A stretch of DNA of 64,000 bases from Candidatus Obscuribacterales bacterium (GCA_019752635.1 JAIELX010000081.1:1-64000), one strand, 5' to 3'. Counted from the stretch's first letter, positions 34,221 through 43,508 are shown. Notes: generated by a model from the letters alone, not told the origin. Program-made: numbers and translations.

Positions 34221-36836
34221 ATGACTGAAAAAATTGCCAGCAGTGAACAAGCGCTAAGTGACGCAGAAACACGGCACAAACTGGCTCAGTATAGCGAAGC
34301 GGAACTGCTCTACCGAAAGGCTCGCACGTCTGCAGAGGCAGCCGGCGGGGCCGACAGTCCAGTTGCGCAACGGGCATCGGAGCGCCTGGCCAGACTCTAC
34401 ATCACACTGGCCGACGCAGAGAAAGCAGGCGTTGTATTAAAGCAACTGCGTGAGAGTAAGGAGCGGACGCATGGCGCGCACCATCCCGATGCCGCACGCA
34501 TAGTGCGCAAGATCGGAGATGTTTTAGCGATGCAGAGTCGCCAGAAAGAGGCGATGGATGCCTACGCCCACGCTGTAGACATTTGGGTCGACCACCTTGG
34601 TCCGGTTCCTACAGCGCCGGAAAGTGATTTAGGCGATTTCGACGCGATGTATGGCGCACGCTCTCGTTTCGGCTCTGCCGAATCAATTTTTGCACAGCTG
34701 CAATCGCACAAAGCGACCGCCGGCAGTGCGGTTGTGCTTGCCGAGCACTTGTCCGAATTAGCAGTAGCGCTGAAAGCTCGCGGAGCAAAAGCCTTGCCTC
34801 TGTCGTTGTTTCAGTATGCCTGTCGCACACTGCAAACTTTGCCGTTAGACGTAATCTGGTCACAATCCGACACCATTATTGAAACCGGCACACTTTTGAT
34901 AGAAACAGAGCGATTCGCGGAAGCGGAGTCTTTCTTAAAAGGTTATCTGGAGTTCTTTGATCGCGGGTTGGGATCAGAACACGACTTGGTGCCGGACCTG
35001 ACAAGATTGGTGGCACGTGCTTGCCAGAAACAAAATCGAATGAGTGACGCGGAGACTTTTTTCCGACGCACTCTTAAACTGCAAGAAGAAACGCTGAGCC
35101 GGTCGCATCCGGCGATGGCTGTAACTTTGACGGATTTGGCAGCCCTATATCTGGCTGAACGTGATTATCCCAGAGTAGAAGATCTATTAAAAAGAGCGTT
35201 ACGCATTCGAGAAAATACGCTCGGTTTCGAACATCTGGATGTCGCAACTACTCTTTGCCAACTGGGTGACGTTCAGCTACATGCCAATCAGCTACCCGCG
35301 GCCGAACAATCATTTCAGCGTGCGGTTCGCATCTATGAGAATAAGTACGGTGCGACTTCTGAACTTGTCGCACCGCTGCTGGACAAGATCGCACAAGGTT
35401 ATCTCAACCAATATAAGTATCTCAAAGCCGAGACAATCTTGCATCGATCGTTGGAACTCAAACATATCAGCCTTCCGGCCGACCATAAGGACATTGCCAC
35501 CGTATCACAGCAGATTGCACGACTCTACGTTTACTGGGGCAGACCGGTCGACGCCGAAAGCTATTACAAAAGGGCATTAGAAATCCTGGAAAGCCATTCC
35601 AACAAGGAGCTTGTATCCCGCCTTGCCGAAGTGCTGGGCGAGCTAGCGGTGCTGTATGCACAGCAGTGCCGAACGCTGGAATCCGAGAAACTCCTGCGCC
35701 GCGCGATTGAACTCTGTGAAGATTCACGCTTTGCTCGCGCCGAAGATCTGCCGACACTACGCAATCACTTGGCCGATCTCTACGTTCAGACCAGAAGACT
35801 AAGAGACGTGACGGCCCTCTCCAAAGAGGTACTCGCATCGTGCGACGGCAAGAATTCCCATTCCGCGCGCACGGAAATGGCACGTGCATTCGGCAACCTC
35901 GCCATGGTGGCAGCCTTACAGTGCAACACGGCCGAGGCACGAACAAAAATGATAGAAGCACTACGAGTTGCTGCACCCGGCTCGCCGCAATCACTTGCCA
36001 GCCAAATACAATTAATCCGCTTTTGCATAGACCGCGGTGAACGCAATGACGCCGAACAGCTACTCAACAAAACGATTGAGCAGTGCCTGCAAATTTGTGG
36101 CTCCGACAAGCCGGACCATGCGAACCTTCTTGAACTGGTGGCCTCAATCAAGCTTGATGATGGAGATTACGACAGCGTAATGAATACCATCAAGCAAATT
36201 ACCAATATTCGCGAACAGTGGCAAGGCAGCGACCATCCGTCCCATGCCGCAGCCCGCGTATTGCTTGCAAGGCTTTACATGTCCACCAATGCGCTGGACT
36301 ATGCGGAAGAAGCCTATCACAAGGCCCTCTCAAACATGGAACGCAGTCTCGGCGCCCATCATCATGAACTTGCACGCACGTTGTTGCTTCTTTCGGTGAT
36401 TTACTGCCGCAAGGAAAAACCGGCAGACGCCGGAGCCCTGACAAAACGGGCCTTGCGCATCTGGGAACGAGCAGTTCCGGGCGCCGACATAGCTCTTCTT
36501 CAAGCGCTTTGCGATGTGTCCGCAAATCGCTATTTTGCCACCACCGCCGAAGAGCATCAAATCATCAACGTGATCGATTCTCTGGTGCAACCGTGCATAG
36601 GCCTGTATGCAAAGCGAGCGGTTTCCGAATTGACGATGTTGATCGAGGCACTTCTCAATACCGGTCGAAAAGGTTTTGCCGTGCAGCTAGCCGAAACGCT
36701 CTTCGAGGTTCTGTCTAAGGCGCCGGACGTTGAGATAATTCCGTCAAGTCAAAGTTCGCTTCAACGCTTGATTCAAGTCCTAAAGAACAAGGCGCCTGAA
36801 TTGGCTACAAGAATACCTTCATCACTGCTCGACTAA
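34221..36836 (+). CDS. Large TPR-repeat protein (kinesin-light-chain type)
   Basis: The protein is about 871 residues from ATG 34221. It consists of roughly 15-18 TPR units, most of the 42-residue type, with lines such as HPAMAVTLTDLAALYLAERD, HLDVATTLCQLGDVQLHANQ, HKDIATVSQQIARLYVYWGR and HHELARTLLLLSVIYCRKEK. There is no signal peptide or membrane segment, so it is likely a cytoplasmic scaffold. It follows the DUF58 gene by 120 bases but has its own promoter. The frame continues upstream to 34104, but that part contains the promoter. No enzyme domain is attached. Confidence 0.82.
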   Translation: MTEKIASSEQALSDAETRHKLAQYSEAELLYRKARTSAEAAGGADSPVAQRASERLARLYITLADAEKAGVVLKQLRESKERTHGAHHPDAARIVRKIGDVLAMQSRQKEAMDAYAHAVDIWVDHLGPVPTAPESDLGDFDAMYGARSRFGSAESIFAQLQSHKATAGSAVVLAEHLSELAVALKARGAKALPLSLFQYACRTLQTLPLDVIWSQSDTIIETGTLLIETERFAEAESFLKGYLEFFDRGLGSEHDLVPDLTRLVARACQKQNRMSDAETFFRRTLKLQEETLSRSHPAMAVTLTDLAALYLAERDYPRVEDLLKRALRIRENTLGFEHLDVATTLCQLGDVQLHANQLPAAEQSFQRAVRIYENKYGATSELVAPLLDKIAQGYLNQYKYLKAETILHRSLELKHISLPADHKDIATVSQQIARLYVYWGRPVDAESYYKRALEILESHSNKELVSRLAEVLGELAVLYAQQCRTLESEKLLRRAIELCEDSRFARAEDLPTLRNHLADLYVQTRRLRDVTALSKEVLASCDGKNSHSARTEMARAFGNLAMVAALQCNTAEARTKMIEALRVAAPGSPQSLASQIQLIRFCIDRGERNDAEQLLNKTIEQCLQICGSDKPDHANLLELVASIKLDDGDYDSVMNTIKQITNIREQWQGSDHPSHAAARVLLARLYMSTNALDYAEEAYHKALSNMERSLGAHHHELARTLLLLSVIYCRKEKPADAGALTKRALRIWERAVPGADIALLQALCDVSANRYFATTAEEHQIINVIDSLVQPCIGLYAKRAVSELTMLIEALLNTGRKGFAVQLAETLFEVLSKAPDVEIIPSSQSSLQRLIQVLKNKAPELATRIPSSLLD

Positions 36837-36975
36837 TTCTCAGGAGCCCCCCGCGGCGATGGTCGCAGCGCCCGATCGATTTCTAATGCTAGATCGAACT
36901 CAAAAGGCGCAACTAGTGGAGTAGCCGCGCCTTAGAGATCGTTAGAAGGTCGAACCTGGATGGTCGAATAAACCT

Positions 36976-37539
36976 TTAGAGTCTGGGAGGCAGGATTTCG
37001 CTCCGGGAGTGTTCATGGACGGCGTCGATAACGCAGCTAAGAAAAGTGGTTAGACGGTCTTTGATCCGGTTGTGCATTTCGAGTACGTCTCGCACATCGC
37101 ACAGGAATGCAAAGCCTTTCTCTTCGTTGTACTCCAGCGGAATATAGTTGGCGTTTTGCGCGGGCTCTTCGCTGAGGAAATGCTCGAACTCGATCACTCC
37201 GCGCAAGCACAGGATGGCACCGGGAACGGCCGTCGGAGTCGATTCTTTGACTGCAGGGTCCCAGGACAGCCACAGTCCCGGCAATGTTCTATGAACCGGC
37301 AATTGGCCGGCGACTTTGTCGTCAATGTTTTCGGTGTCAATTTCATCCAGCTTCGAGCAAATGTCCTTACGCTCTTCCTCCAGATACCCGAGTACTTCAC
37401 GATTAATCCACAGAACGTCGTTCTCGGGAATGAGTCCTGCCAGCACGCGCTGAGTGTGCAGGAGACCAGTGCTTAGTTCAATCTTGCCACAGAGGACGCC
37501 GTTTCGAATTTCTACGAGTTTTTCCAAAAGTGAGTGCAT
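36976..37539 (-). CDS. Hypothetical protein, weakly AbiTii-like at the N-terminus
   Basis: This 187-residue protein is soluble and acidic. The first 60 residues (LVEIRNGVLCGKIELSTGLL, then LWINREVLGYLEEE) loosely follow the AbiTii domain pattern, in which a helix bearing small/Leu residues is followed by W-x-x-x-E-L-x-G-Y. AbiTii domains occur in proteins next to defence genes, but nothing else here suggests defence. The rest has no motif I recognise. A GGGGGA lies upstream of the ATG. It stands alone between two convergent/divergent genes. Confidence 0.6.
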   Translation of the reverse strand: MHSLLEKLVEIRNGVLCGKIELSTGLLHTQRVLAGLIPENDVLWINREVLGYLEEERKDICSKLDEIDTENIDDKVAGQLPVHRTLPGLWLSWDPAVKESTPTAVPGAILCLRGVIEFEHFLSEEPAQNANYIPLEYNEEKGFAFLCDVRDVLEMHNRIKDRLTTFLSCVIDAVHEHSRSEILPPRL

Positions 37540-37687
37540 GTCCGTGCTTTCCCCCGGAACGAAACTGTTTGACTGGATGCCGATTTCGGGAATTTCGTGT
37601 GCCCCTGTTTACTAATTTAAGGAGTAAGGGTGAACAGCGTGTGAACTAGAGACGCGAATCGCATCAATCACCCACAATCCCCCGACG

Positions 37688-37703
37688 TCCCCCGTTCGGG
37701 GGA
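37688..37703. repeat. Short GC hairpin downstream of the PIMT gene
   Basis: TCCCCC (37688-37693) and GGGGGA (37698-37703) are reverse complements around GTTC. It lies about 50 bases past the PIMT stop on the minus strand. It lacks a T-run, so it could be an RNA-end stabiliser or weak terminator. Confidence 0.3.
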
Positions 37704-37754
37704 TCAAGCAGCAACAGTTGATCAGCCATGTGTGTTTCGGCGCTGTTCCAGCTT

Positions 37755-38555
37755 TTACTCGGAATCCTGTTTTCCGGTGGTCGCTGAAGGCTTGTTCAAA
37801 GCAGCACCGGTCATCGGCACAAAACGGACCGGTAACAGCGTTTCACGACTTACCTTGCCGGCAGAGTCTTTGGTGACCCGTTCCAGCGATTGTAGATTTT
37901 TTCCGACCGGCACGAGCAGACGCCCCCCCGGAGCAAGCTGGTCGATCAGTGCTCTTGGAATGTGATCCGGGGCCGCAGTCACGACGATCGCGTCGAACGG
38001 CGCTTCTTCGGGCCAACCGGCGTAACCGTCGCCAATTCTGGCGTGCACGTTCGCGTATCCGAGTTCACGCAATGTGTCGGCTGCGCGCTTCCCCATCGCT
38101 TCCAGTATTTCGATACTGTAGACGTCTTTCGCTAGCTTCGATAGGACCGCGGCTTGGTAGCCGGACCCGGTGCCAATCTCCAATACTTTTTCGCCCGGTT
38201 TTAGCTTCAACTGCTCGCACATGAATGCCACTATATACGGTTGAGAAATCGTTTGGTCCATGCCTATCGGCAGCGGATAATCCTCGTAGCTTTGAGCTTG
38301 GACCTCGGACGGCACAAAATGGTGACGCGGAACTTGCTCCATAGCAAGAATGACCCGCTTGTCGGAGACTTCCCTTGCAACAATCTGGCGCGCCACCATT
38401 TGCTTGCGCATTTCAGTAAATTCGTCGTTGGCGCTATCCTGTGCCCGGTGTGCCCCGCAAGAAGTTAGAACTGTAGCAAGCCCTGCGACCACGACAGTCC
38501 GTACGGCGACTTGTCTGCGCCGGACAAACAGTGTGCACCACTTACCCTTAATCAT
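37755..38555 (-). CDS. pcm: Protein-L-isoaspartate O-methyltransferase with lipoprotein signal
   Basis: This 266-residue protein is a PIMT, which uses S-adenosylmethionine to repair isoaspartyl residues. The PIMT core has RHHFVPSEVQAQSYEDYPLP, QTISQPYIVAFM, the SAM-binding VLEIGTGSGYQAAVLS, and DAIVVTAAPDHIP. Unlike cytoplasmic PIMT (about 210-225 residues) it has an extra N-terminal 45 residues with basic residues, a hydrophobic stretch (VRTVVVAGLATVLTSC) and a lipobox LTSC, so it is predicted to be an exported lipoprotein. Exported PIMTs are known in some bacteria, but the source of SAM outside the cytoplasm is unclear. An AGGA lies upstream of the ATG. Confidence 0.88.
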   Translation of the reverse strand: MIKGKWCTLFVRRRQVAVRTVVVAGLATVLTSCGAHRAQDSANDEFTEMRKQMVARQIVAREVSDKRVILAMEQVPRHHFVPSEVQAQSYEDYPLPIGMDQTISQPYIVAFMCEQLKLKPGEKVLEIGTGSGYQAAVLSKLAKDVYSIEILEAMGKRAADTLRELGYANVHARIGDGYAGWPEEAPFDAIVVTAAPDHIPRALIDQLAPGGRLLVPVGKNLQSLERVTKDSAGKVSRETLLPVRFVPMTGAALNKPSATTGKQDSE

Positions 38556-38696
38556 CCATTCCTGCCTGAGAGTATGCGCGTACCGGGAAGATTATTCCAC
38601 ATCGCCGACGTGCGCATACCTGCCAGACGTAAAAGTCTTGCCGAAGTTGCATTTTGGTCGAAACGTAAACTAGCGAGGGAGTGATTCAGGCAAAGA

Positions 38697-39101
38697 CTAC
38701 CAAACCCATGGGTATTGCCCGGTTTTTCTCTTTCGGTAAACTGCCAGTTCACGCATTCGCTTATCGGTTAAGAATTGATCGGTCAACGCGCCAAGCTGTC
38801 GCCAGACTTCGGACTCGAATCGATAGCTGATCATATCCATCGTAGTGCGCGGATTGGCCTGCAGCCATCCCTCGGGAAGCTGCTTGCTGTCGTTTAAGTC
38901 ATCCGAAAGCAACGACATATTATTGTTGTTGCGCTGCATCGAGTGTGCCAAAAGGAGCTTGGTTTCCTGCGGCAGAACTTCCAGGTCGGCCAGGGAAATA
39001 CAAGCCCTACGCTGTAGGTCACCGGAGAAAGCTGTCGCAACAATACGTTGCAAGCTCGCAAGGACTCCATGTTGACGTTGTGTTTGTTGAATCAATGTCA
39101 T
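38697..39101 (-). CDS. Hypothetical protein, possibly HEAT-like
   Basis: This 134-residue, mainly helical protein has no membrane segment. Lines such as QRRACISLADLEVLPQETKL and PRTTMDMISYRFESEVWRQL are helical but do not form a clear repeat. It begins 16 bases after the LRV protein stop on the same strand and probably shares its transcript and function. I do not recognise a family. Confidence 0.5.
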   Translation of the reverse strand: MTLIQQTQRQHGVLASLQRIVATAFSGDLQRRACISLADLEVLPQETKLLLAHSMQRNNNNMSLLSDDLNDSKQLPEGWLQANPRTTMDMISYRFESEVWRQLGALTDQFLTDKRMRELAVYRKRKTGQYPWVW

Positions 39102-39117
39102 GACGTTCTTGAGCCTC

Positions 39118-39591
39118 TTAAGTTAATAAACCGTTCTCGATGCCCAATCGTGCTTGCGTCCGGCGAGCGCGATCTTGAACGTACGGGTTTTCGTCGTCTA
39201 GCAGAGCTTCCAGTATCAGTTGTCCGGTCAGCGGACTTTCAGCCAATGCATACCTGACATCGGCGTTCTCATCGTGCGACAAGTTGTCCACTGTGGACGC
39301 AGACGAACTGCTATTCTGCGCCACAGCCGAACGGACGTCGCTTGAAGGATTATGCGACAACACCGATAGCGTGTCGGAACGGGTAGAGGGATTCTCCGCC
39401 ACTCGTGCCTGCAAGGCAGGGTTCAACCTTCGCGAAAGCCGATCAAGCACACTCCAGTGCGTCCGCGCATCAGAAGCCAATCGATTCCTGGCTGCGACGA
39501 ACGAGCTCCATTTAAGCTCGACGGCAAGTTTTACCAAAGGAAAGTCCGGTGCTCTATCGCTCCCGGAGGACGAGATTCTCGCAATATTCAT
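39118..39591 (-). CDS. Leucine-rich-repeat-variant (LRV/HEAT-like) protein
   Basis: This 157-residue protein carries about four 22-24-residue repeats with the LRV pattern (N-P-S-S-D-V-R-x-A-V-A-x-N-S and D-E-N-A-D-V-R-Y-A-L-A-E-S-P), for instance SSDVRSAVAQNSSSSASTVD and NADVRYALAESPLTGQLILE. LRV repeats form a curved binding surface. It lacks the Fe-S cluster Cys seen in nitrogenase-associated LRV proteins. A GAGG lies five bases before the ATG. It heads a two-gene unit with the small helical protein downstream. Confidence 0.7.
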   Translation of the reverse strand: MNIARISSSGSDRAPDFPLVKLAVELKWSSFVAARNRLASDARTHWSVLDRLSRRLNPALQARVAENPSTRSDTLSVLSHNPSSDVRSAVAQNSSSSASTVDNLSHDENADVRYALAESPLTGQLILEALLDDENPYVQDRARRTQARLGIENGLLT

Positions 39592-39981
39592 AAATGCCTC
39601 ATGTGTTTCTTTGAGGATTTATGAGCTCTGCCATACAAGCCGACATTCGCTAATGTAAGTCCGAGGAAATCCATTAAGTTCGAACGTATTTCTATTATCG
39701 CACAGAACGCCTAAGTCCGCTCAAACCCGCAGTTGATGCAGATCTGCTCAGGGTAGCAGTTATTGGGTACGATGGGCGACGGACTAACGAACAGCATGAG
39801 TTCGAACCACATTCGGTGACAGACTTGTTATCCCGCTTCGCTCGACCGCGGCGCTACTGAACCTCAATGCCCGGCATCCCCAACAGACGAGAACTGCTGT
39901 AATCCTTCTGTTGCAGTCGGTTTGGGACCCCGATCAGGCGGGCACATTGTCTTTATTGACTTCAGTGACCGGAGAAGCACA
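39592..39981 (+). other. Intergenic region between the LRV and WYL genes
   Basis: This 390-base divergent region should hold promoters for both flanking genes. I see a small GCAGATCTGC palindrome at 39738-39747 and no convincing -35/-10 pair or gene. The GGAG just before ATG 39982 is the ribosome site of the WYL gene. Confidence 0.4.
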
Positions 39982-40992
39982 ATGGCCGACCGAAACGCAC
40001 GGCTGGGCACAATTATCAGGCTAATAGCCCGCAAACCGGGCATAACGATGAGCCAGTTACACGAGGAACTGTCCGACGTCAACGTTAACATTACAGAAAG
40101 AACGCTAGCGAAGGACATTGCGCTGCTGAAGGCGGAGTACAAGCTATTACCGGACAAAGATCGCCTGCGCAACGGCTATGTTTTGCGGGGAATGTTCACC
40201 TTGTCCGATCAGGAAGCGTTGTTGACGATGGACGCTATTCATGCGTTTGGAAACCGCTTGAATGATCCGCAGGCAGAAAAAATGCTGGAGCGCCTCTCAG
40301 ACTTGATTCGAGAGAATCCCGAAATGATGCCACCGAATATGGTGCCTACCCGGGCGCTACGCCAGCATAATATCTACAAGAAGTCAGGACAGTCACGCGA
40401 TCTCGAGCAAGGATTGCTTAACGCAATCCGCATGCAAAAGCCCGTCTCGATAGTCTATGAGACGCCTCGTATCGGGCATCCGGAAGAGAGCGAAGGATAC
40501 CCGCTGCTGATGATATTTCACGAGCGAGGCTGGTACTGCATCATTCGCGATCTCAAACAAAAAAACTACCATCCTCGCAGAGTTGACAGAATCAAATCGA
40601 TGAAGCTCTTGATCAATGGTGCAGCTAACAACTCACACGCTGCCGATGTGCGTGAGGCGCAGTTTCTGATTTCGTGCGGCTGGGGAATGACCTTTCCGCG
40701 AAACAATGAGGACCTTCAGCGCAGCGAGGAAGAACCGGAAATTGCAGTTCGCTTTCACAGCACGATGGCGCCTTACATACTAGAAGCGGTCAATCGCCAT
40801 CCGCGCGGCAAAGTCGTGCGTTTGAAAGACGGTACGGGCGATGTTGAGTTCAGAATCAGATTGTTAAATGCCAACGAGTTCGTTTTCTGGGTGCGTTCAT
40901 TTGGAGCAAAAGCCTGGATCACGGCGCCGCAGGCCTTGATAGATAAAGAACGCGCTGAGCTGCGACGAATGCAGTCACGTTACAAAATGTAG
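39982..40992 (+). CDS. WYL-domain transcriptional regulator
   Basis: This protein of about 336 residues has an N-terminal winged helix-turn-helix (ARLGTIIRLIARKPGITMSQ, then ITERTLAKDIALLKAEY). A central WYL domain with the hallmark region PVSIVYETP, ERGWYCIIRDL and the DRIKSMKLL strand follows. A C-terminal domain (about 225-330, with VVRLKDGTGDVEFRI and WVRSFGAKAWITAP) is typical of PafBC/YafY-like regulators. WYL domains sense small ligands or nucleic acid and often control DNA-damage or phage genes; the target here is unknown. ATG 39982 is chosen over 39922 because GGAG lies eight bases before it. Confidence 0.85.
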   Translation: MADRNARLGTIIRLIARKPGITMSQLHEELSDVNVNITERTLAKDIALLKAEYKLLPDKDRLRNGYVLRGMFTLSDQEALLTMDAIHAFGNRLNDPQAEKMLERLSDLIRENPEMMPPNMVPTRALRQHNIYKKSGQSRDLEQGLLNAIRMQKPVSIVYETPRIGHPEESEGYPLLMIFHERGWYCIIRDLKQKNYHPRRVDRIKSMKLLINGAANNSHAADVREAQFLISCGWGMTFPRNNEDLQRSEEEPEIAVRFHSTMAPYILEAVNRHPRGKVVRLKDGTGDVEFRIRLLNANEFVFWVRSFGAKAWITAPQALIDKERAELRRMQSRYKM

Positions 40993-41063
40993 GGTTTTTA
41001 CCCTGTCGGGTACCGGCGAACACGGGCAGAATAAGATAAGCCCCCCTTTTGAGGTGCTACATA

Positions 41064-42161
41064 GTGACAGACGACGGACAGGGCTACCTCGATCGCATTC
41101 AGATTGCTACGCCATGCTCAGCGAAGTGGGAGGAGATGGAAGGCGACGACAGAAGTCGCTTTTGCAATCTCTGCAGCTTGAGTGTCTACAACATCTCCGA
41201 CATGACCACTAAAGAAGCCGAGAGCTTTCTCGCGGATCGCCTGCATCGAGGGGAAAGAGTGTGCGGTAATCTGTTTCGTCGGCAAGACGGCACAATTCTT
41301 ACAGACGATTGCCCGGTGGCGCTGCGAAAACTTCGTGACGCAGCGCGCTTAATGCGCAGAAAAGTGGCCAGCTTGCTGGCACTCTGTTTCTCGTTTATAG
41401 TCCCGGCGCGCGCGCAGCAACCAGAGGACACGCACCCCATCCGCGGCGACATAATGGTCCAGCCTCCCGTCAAGCGCCCTGCATTCGTCCCTGCGAAGGG
41501 ACAGATTTTGATGGGTGAGATGGAGGTAGGCAAAATAGCGCAACCACCCGTGAAGCCCCCATCCACAGATGGTGCGGGCGGAGTACCGGTGCGGCATACC
41601 CCGCCCGTCAGTTTGAACGTGAAGGGTAGCTTGATTTCTCATTCAACAGCCTTTTATGCTAATCAACGCGCAATCAATACCACAGCTATTCGCGCCGTTT
41701 CATCCGCGTCTTTGGACAGCAAAAACAATGAGCGCGAGCTTGAAGCTGCGCTTGCAAAATATCAGCAGAGCACGGGAGCGGCCCGGCGCGCTTGTTTGAT
41801 AAACAAAGACTGCGAGCAGTCCCGAAAAGTTCACGCACTAGAAGCCTCAATTAGCCTTACAGCAGAAGGTAACTGTCTCTACTATCTTGGCCGCGCAAAT
41901 GAAGCCGCAGCCAAGTTCGAGGATGCACTGCGCCAATTGGAAGACATTTCATTCGATTCCAAACCGGCGCTAGTAAACAAAATTTTCGGCAATCTCAATC
42001 AAGCTAAGCGTCTGGCAAAAGAGAATCTTGACACCGCCGCATTGAAGGAAAAACGCGGAACAATCTCAGTCACTTATTCCGAACGGGGGCCCGCCGCAGG
42101 TGGACTAGCCTGGCTCGGTTCTGATGACGGCATGTGCGAATTCACCGACCCGCTGATTTAG
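41064..42161 (+). CDS. Membrane-anchored protein with N-terminal Cys-rich domain
   Basis: The protein is about 365 residues. An N-terminal domain of about 85 residues has conserved Cys: IATPCSAKWEEMEGDDRSRF, CNLCSLSVYNISDMT, GERVCGNLFRRQDGTILTDD and CPV. This pattern, with six Cys that could bind a metal, recurs in bacterial proteins of unknown role. A hydrophobic stretch (about 98-115, VASLLALCFSFIVPARA) anchors it or acts as an internal signal; the rest is low-complexity Pro-rich sequence and a helical C-terminal region with TPR-like character. The GTG start at 41064 has a good GAGGTG seven bases upstream; an earlier TTG falls inside that site. Confidence 0.68.
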   Translation: MTDDGQGYLDRIQIATPCSAKWEEMEGDDRSRFCNLCSLSVYNISDMTTKEAESFLADRLHRGERVCGNLFRRQDGTILTDDCPVALRKLRDAARLMRRKVASLLALCFSFIVPARAQQPEDTHPIRGDIMVQPPVKRPAFVPAKGQILMGEMEVGKIAQPPVKPPSTDGAGGVPVRHTPPVSLNVKGSLISHSTAFYANQRAINTTAIRAVSSASLDSKNNERELEAALAKYQQSTGAARRACLINKDCEQSRKVHALEASISLTAEGNCLYYLGRANEAAAKFEDALRQLEDISFDSKPALVNKIFGNLNQAKRLAKENLDTAALKEKRGTISVTYSERGPAAGGLAWLGSDDGMCEFTDPLI

Positions 42162-42218
42162 TTAATACATCTGCTCTATTCTCGGAATGTCCAACGACGC
42201 TCAATGCTTTTTGCCGAA

Positions 42219-43508
42219 TCATTGAAGATAAATCAATCTTGATTTGGGATCTACGGTTAGGACCAGCCCTTCCAGGAAGCTGCTGCCGAGCAACGGGCGT
42301 GAATTTGTAGCATGGAGATCGCAGGATGCGGAGACATGTTTCTTCTCGATGCCTCCGAGTTGAATTGTATCAATCTCGAAGATGTATGAGTCTCGTCTGC
42401 CGCCTACGCCGAGCGCTTCTCCGCGATTAGCCGATGTAGGCCGTGAAAGTCCCATACCCGCTATGTGTTTGTCGGAAAATGCAATGCCGGAACAACCAGT
42501 GTCAAGAACCATCGGGCATTCTCGCCCGTTCACTTTGGGCGTTACGATCATAAGCGCGCCTTCGCGATCAAAGTGAACGGAATTCGCGCTTTTCGGTAAC
42601 GCAACTCCGTCGCCGTAAAATGTAATGGTTCTGCTGCGATCGTCGATGGTATAGGCCCGGTCGCCAAAGAAATCCTCCCCAAGCAAGCCATAGCTTAATG
42701 CTGAATCTTCACCCTGGTTGTTCTTCAATACGGTATCGTTCTGCACATAAATCGTCATTGATTTACGAATGCCGCCAACGCTGAAATCAACTTCCGCTTC
42801 GGTTACGCCCGTTTCGCCGCCGACACCAACTAGAGTTACGTTGCTTCGCTTCGTATTCAGGTTAATCCGAGCAGCTTCCAACTGACTGCTGGTGAACAAA
42901 GTCGTTTCCGCACCTGTATCAAACATCGCGTGAGCGGGTTGCCCGTTAATGAACACAGTGACGATCATGTGACCGCTTGCGGTGCGCGCAAATTTAGCCG
43001 TGCTGGAATTCGAACTTCCCTTACCGGTTATCGAACGCCCCTGTCCTTGCCTGCTCATAGCTGCACCTTGGCCCGCATACCGATAGGTCTGAGCGTAATC
43101 CGCCGGCATCTGAATTTCATCAGGAGGCTCGTCTGAATCCACGATCGCGAGCGTACGTTGTGCCGATGCAATCATTCTCGACTTCGGGAAGTTCGCGAAG
43201 ATGAACTTAAGGTACTGTTTGCACCGCTGCTTGTCGCCCAGGTTGTAGTAACAAATGGCTTGGTGCCAGCAGGCAAAAGGCGGATGTTCACGAGCCTTGT
43301 AAGCGGCTTCGAAGTAAGAAATGGCGGAGCGGTAATCACCATTCATCATCAACTCGATGCCCTTTTGCATATTCGTGCCACTCGAGGTTCCGTAAAGTTC
43401 ATTTCCCCCGATCTCCGCAGCTGGTGAAGTATTAGGAAACACGCCGGAAAACAGGAACAGCAATGAAATGCTGAAGGAAATGGACAGCGCAAGTTTGCAG
43501 TTAAACAT
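42219..43508 (-). CDS. Secreted retropepsin-like aspartic protease with two DTG motifs and N-terminal TPR
   Basis: This protein of about 429 residues has a signal peptide (about 1-28). A TPR-like region (about 35-125; MNGDYRSAISYFEAAYKA, WHQAICYYNLGDKQRCKQYL) follows, then two aspartic-protease lobes in one chain. The first has MFDTGAETTLFTSSQLE, the second has MVLDTGCSGIAFSDK. Retropepsins are normally homodimers, each with one DTG, so a single-chain two-lobed form is like a fused dimer. It would act in the periplasm. The second motif has Cys after DTG instead of the usual Ala/Ser, so activity should be tested. ATG 43508 is used rather than TTG 43511. It is convergent with the Cys-rich gene. 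Confidence 0.82.
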   Translation of the reverse strand: MFNCKLALSISFSISLLFLFSGVFPNTSPAAEIGGNELYGTSSGTNMQKGIELMMNGDYRSAISYFEAAYKAREHPPFACWHQAICYYNLGDKQRCKQYLKFIFANFPKSRMIASAQRTLAIVDSDEPPDEIQMPADYAQTYRYAGQGAAMSRQGQGRSITGKGSSNSSTAKFARTASGHMIVTVFINGQPAHAMFDTGAETTLFTSSQLEAARINLNTKRSNVTLVGVGGETGVTEAEVDFSVGGIRKSMTIYVQNDTVLKNNQGEDSALSYGLLGEDFFGDRAYTIDDRSRTITFYGDGVALPKSANSVHFDREGALMIVTPKVNGRECPMVLDTGCSGIAFSDKHIAGMGLSRPTSANRGEALGVGGRRDSYIFEIDTIQLGGIEKKHVSASCDLHATNSRPLLGSSFLEGLVLTVDPKSRLIYLQ

